From a virus: a stretch of 59,381 nt of DNA. Every line of letters begins with the position of its first letter. Position 1 is the first letter of the stretch. Where the stretch lies: IMG/VR virus record IMGVR_UViG_3300006033_000031, positions 1 through 59,381 of that record; one strand, written 5' to 3'. The notes beneath the pieces were generated by a model. It searched no databases. It saw only the letters and a list, made by a program, of their open reading frames with translations, and was not told where the DNA came from. Shown here one piece after another: positions 59,036-59,381 of this stretch. Position numbers and translations under genes: made by a program.

Positions 59036-59245
59036 TCAGCAGACGGGAGGCGTGTAGACGAACTCGCCTGCTTTCGGCTTCGGCTCGTTCACATGGTCGA
59101 CGACGCGCAAGATGGCGCCCGTCGCCATCGGCATGTCGTGCGTGTCGGTGACACGCTCGTCGGGGCTGTTCACCAGCTCTTCGTACTCGGCGCGCTGTTC
59201 GGGCGTGCTGATGTCGAAGACGCTGACTCGCTTCTCGGCTGGCAT
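59036..59245 (-). CDS. Small acidic protein with possibly leaderless start, 69 aa
   Basis: ATG 59245 follows a promoter candidate by 7 nt and has no ribosome site, so a leaderless mRNA is likely. The 69 residues begin with a basic strand and an acidic helix (TPEQRAEYEELVNSPDERV) and end in a KPKAGEFVYTPPVC strand. It is hydrophilic with no known motif. It is the first gene of the leftward series in the window. Confidence 0.6.
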   Translation of the reverse strand: MPAEKRVSVFDISTPEQRAEYEELVNSPDERVTDTHDMPMATGAILRVVDHVNEPKPKAGEFVYTPPVC

Positions 59246-59252
59246 GGTCGCC

Positions 59253-59280
59253 AGCCTACGCCGCCGGCCGGCGCCGGCAA
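59253..59280 (-). promoter_or_regulatory. Promoter TTGCCG-N16-TAGGCT (leftward), probably leaderless
   Basis: On the minus strand TTGCCG (59280-59275) and TAGGCT (59258-59253) are 16 bp apart, and ATG 59245 follows the -10 box by 7 nt without a Shine-Dalgarno. The spacing and geometry match the candidates at 2574 and 30191. Confidence 0.45.
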
Positions 59281-59381
59281 GACAAGGTGACGGATTACCT
59301 TGTGCCGATGTTGCGCACGGACGCGCAACCTGCTGGCAATGGTCCAGACCAACACAGAACCGGCCGGTTTTGATCCGGCCA
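59281..59381. other. Right-edge intergenic segment with short dyads
   Basis: No gene is seen. ACAAGGT/ACCTTGT (about 59281-59302) and TTGCGC/GCGCAA (about 59312-59330) are short dyads, and AACCGGCCGGTT followed by TT near the edge is a weak terminator-like stem. They may be operators for the leftward promoter or the end of an upstream unit. Confidence 0.35.

Noticed and set aside
1-59381. tRNA genes, integrase, attachment sites, inteins or homing endonucleases
   Set aside because: The few gaps between genes are mostly under 120 bp and none shows a tRNA-like cloverleaf. No protein shows the motifs of these families.

Overview
The window is a high-GC stretch of a tailed bacteriophage genome (or large prophage), almost entirely virion and tail-fibre genes. 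I see a portal protein, a tape-measure gene start preceded by a canonical -1 frameshift chaperone pair, a J-like baseplate protein and many modular fibre/adhesin genes. I see no replication genes, integrase, tRNA, CRISPR or bacterial housekeeping genes. The J-like protein points to a contractile-tail (myovirus-type), probably large phage. The sequence alone does not identify the host.

Layout: (1) 1-1848, leftward: tail assembly chaperone pair with a GGGAAAC slippery site, then the start of the tape measure. (2) 1849-2607: non-coding divergent control region with five copies of GAGGTGGGTAA, two related inverted repeats, two twin hairpins and a promoter. (3) 2608-12115, rightward: baseplate module. 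(4) 12105-20605: an apparently single transcription unit holding a small virion gene, a 969-residue fibre that ends in an alternating Cys/Thr tract, three different radical SAM/SPASM enzymes and one unknown protein, all tightly overlapping. (5) 20609-29792: head-related block with nuclease, Nudix fusion, portal and a DUF6527-like protein. (6) 29755-30111, leftward: a sigma-region-4-like regulator. (7) 30191-44389: fibre region, including a 696-residue fibre with its own promoter and terminator and six consecutive adhesin genes that share an N-terminal module but carry different binding domains. (8) 44430-51943: further fibres, small membrane proteins, a regulator and a permuted papain-like hydrolase. 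(9) 51951-59245, leftward: large virion or adhesin proteins and small genes.

The standout is region 4. A phage fibre tip that looks like a RiPP core, CNC(TC)9, is translationally coupled to three SPASM-type radical SAM enzymes, the class that installs thioether and other radical cross-links on Cys-containing peptides. I infer a phage-encoded system that post-translationally modifies its own fibre tip. Candidate promoters of form TTGnnn-N16-TAnnnT delimit this unit at both ends. Several of these promoters sit only 6-7 nt from the start codon, which suggests leaderless mRNAs. All functional statements are read from sequence motifs; no database search was possible.
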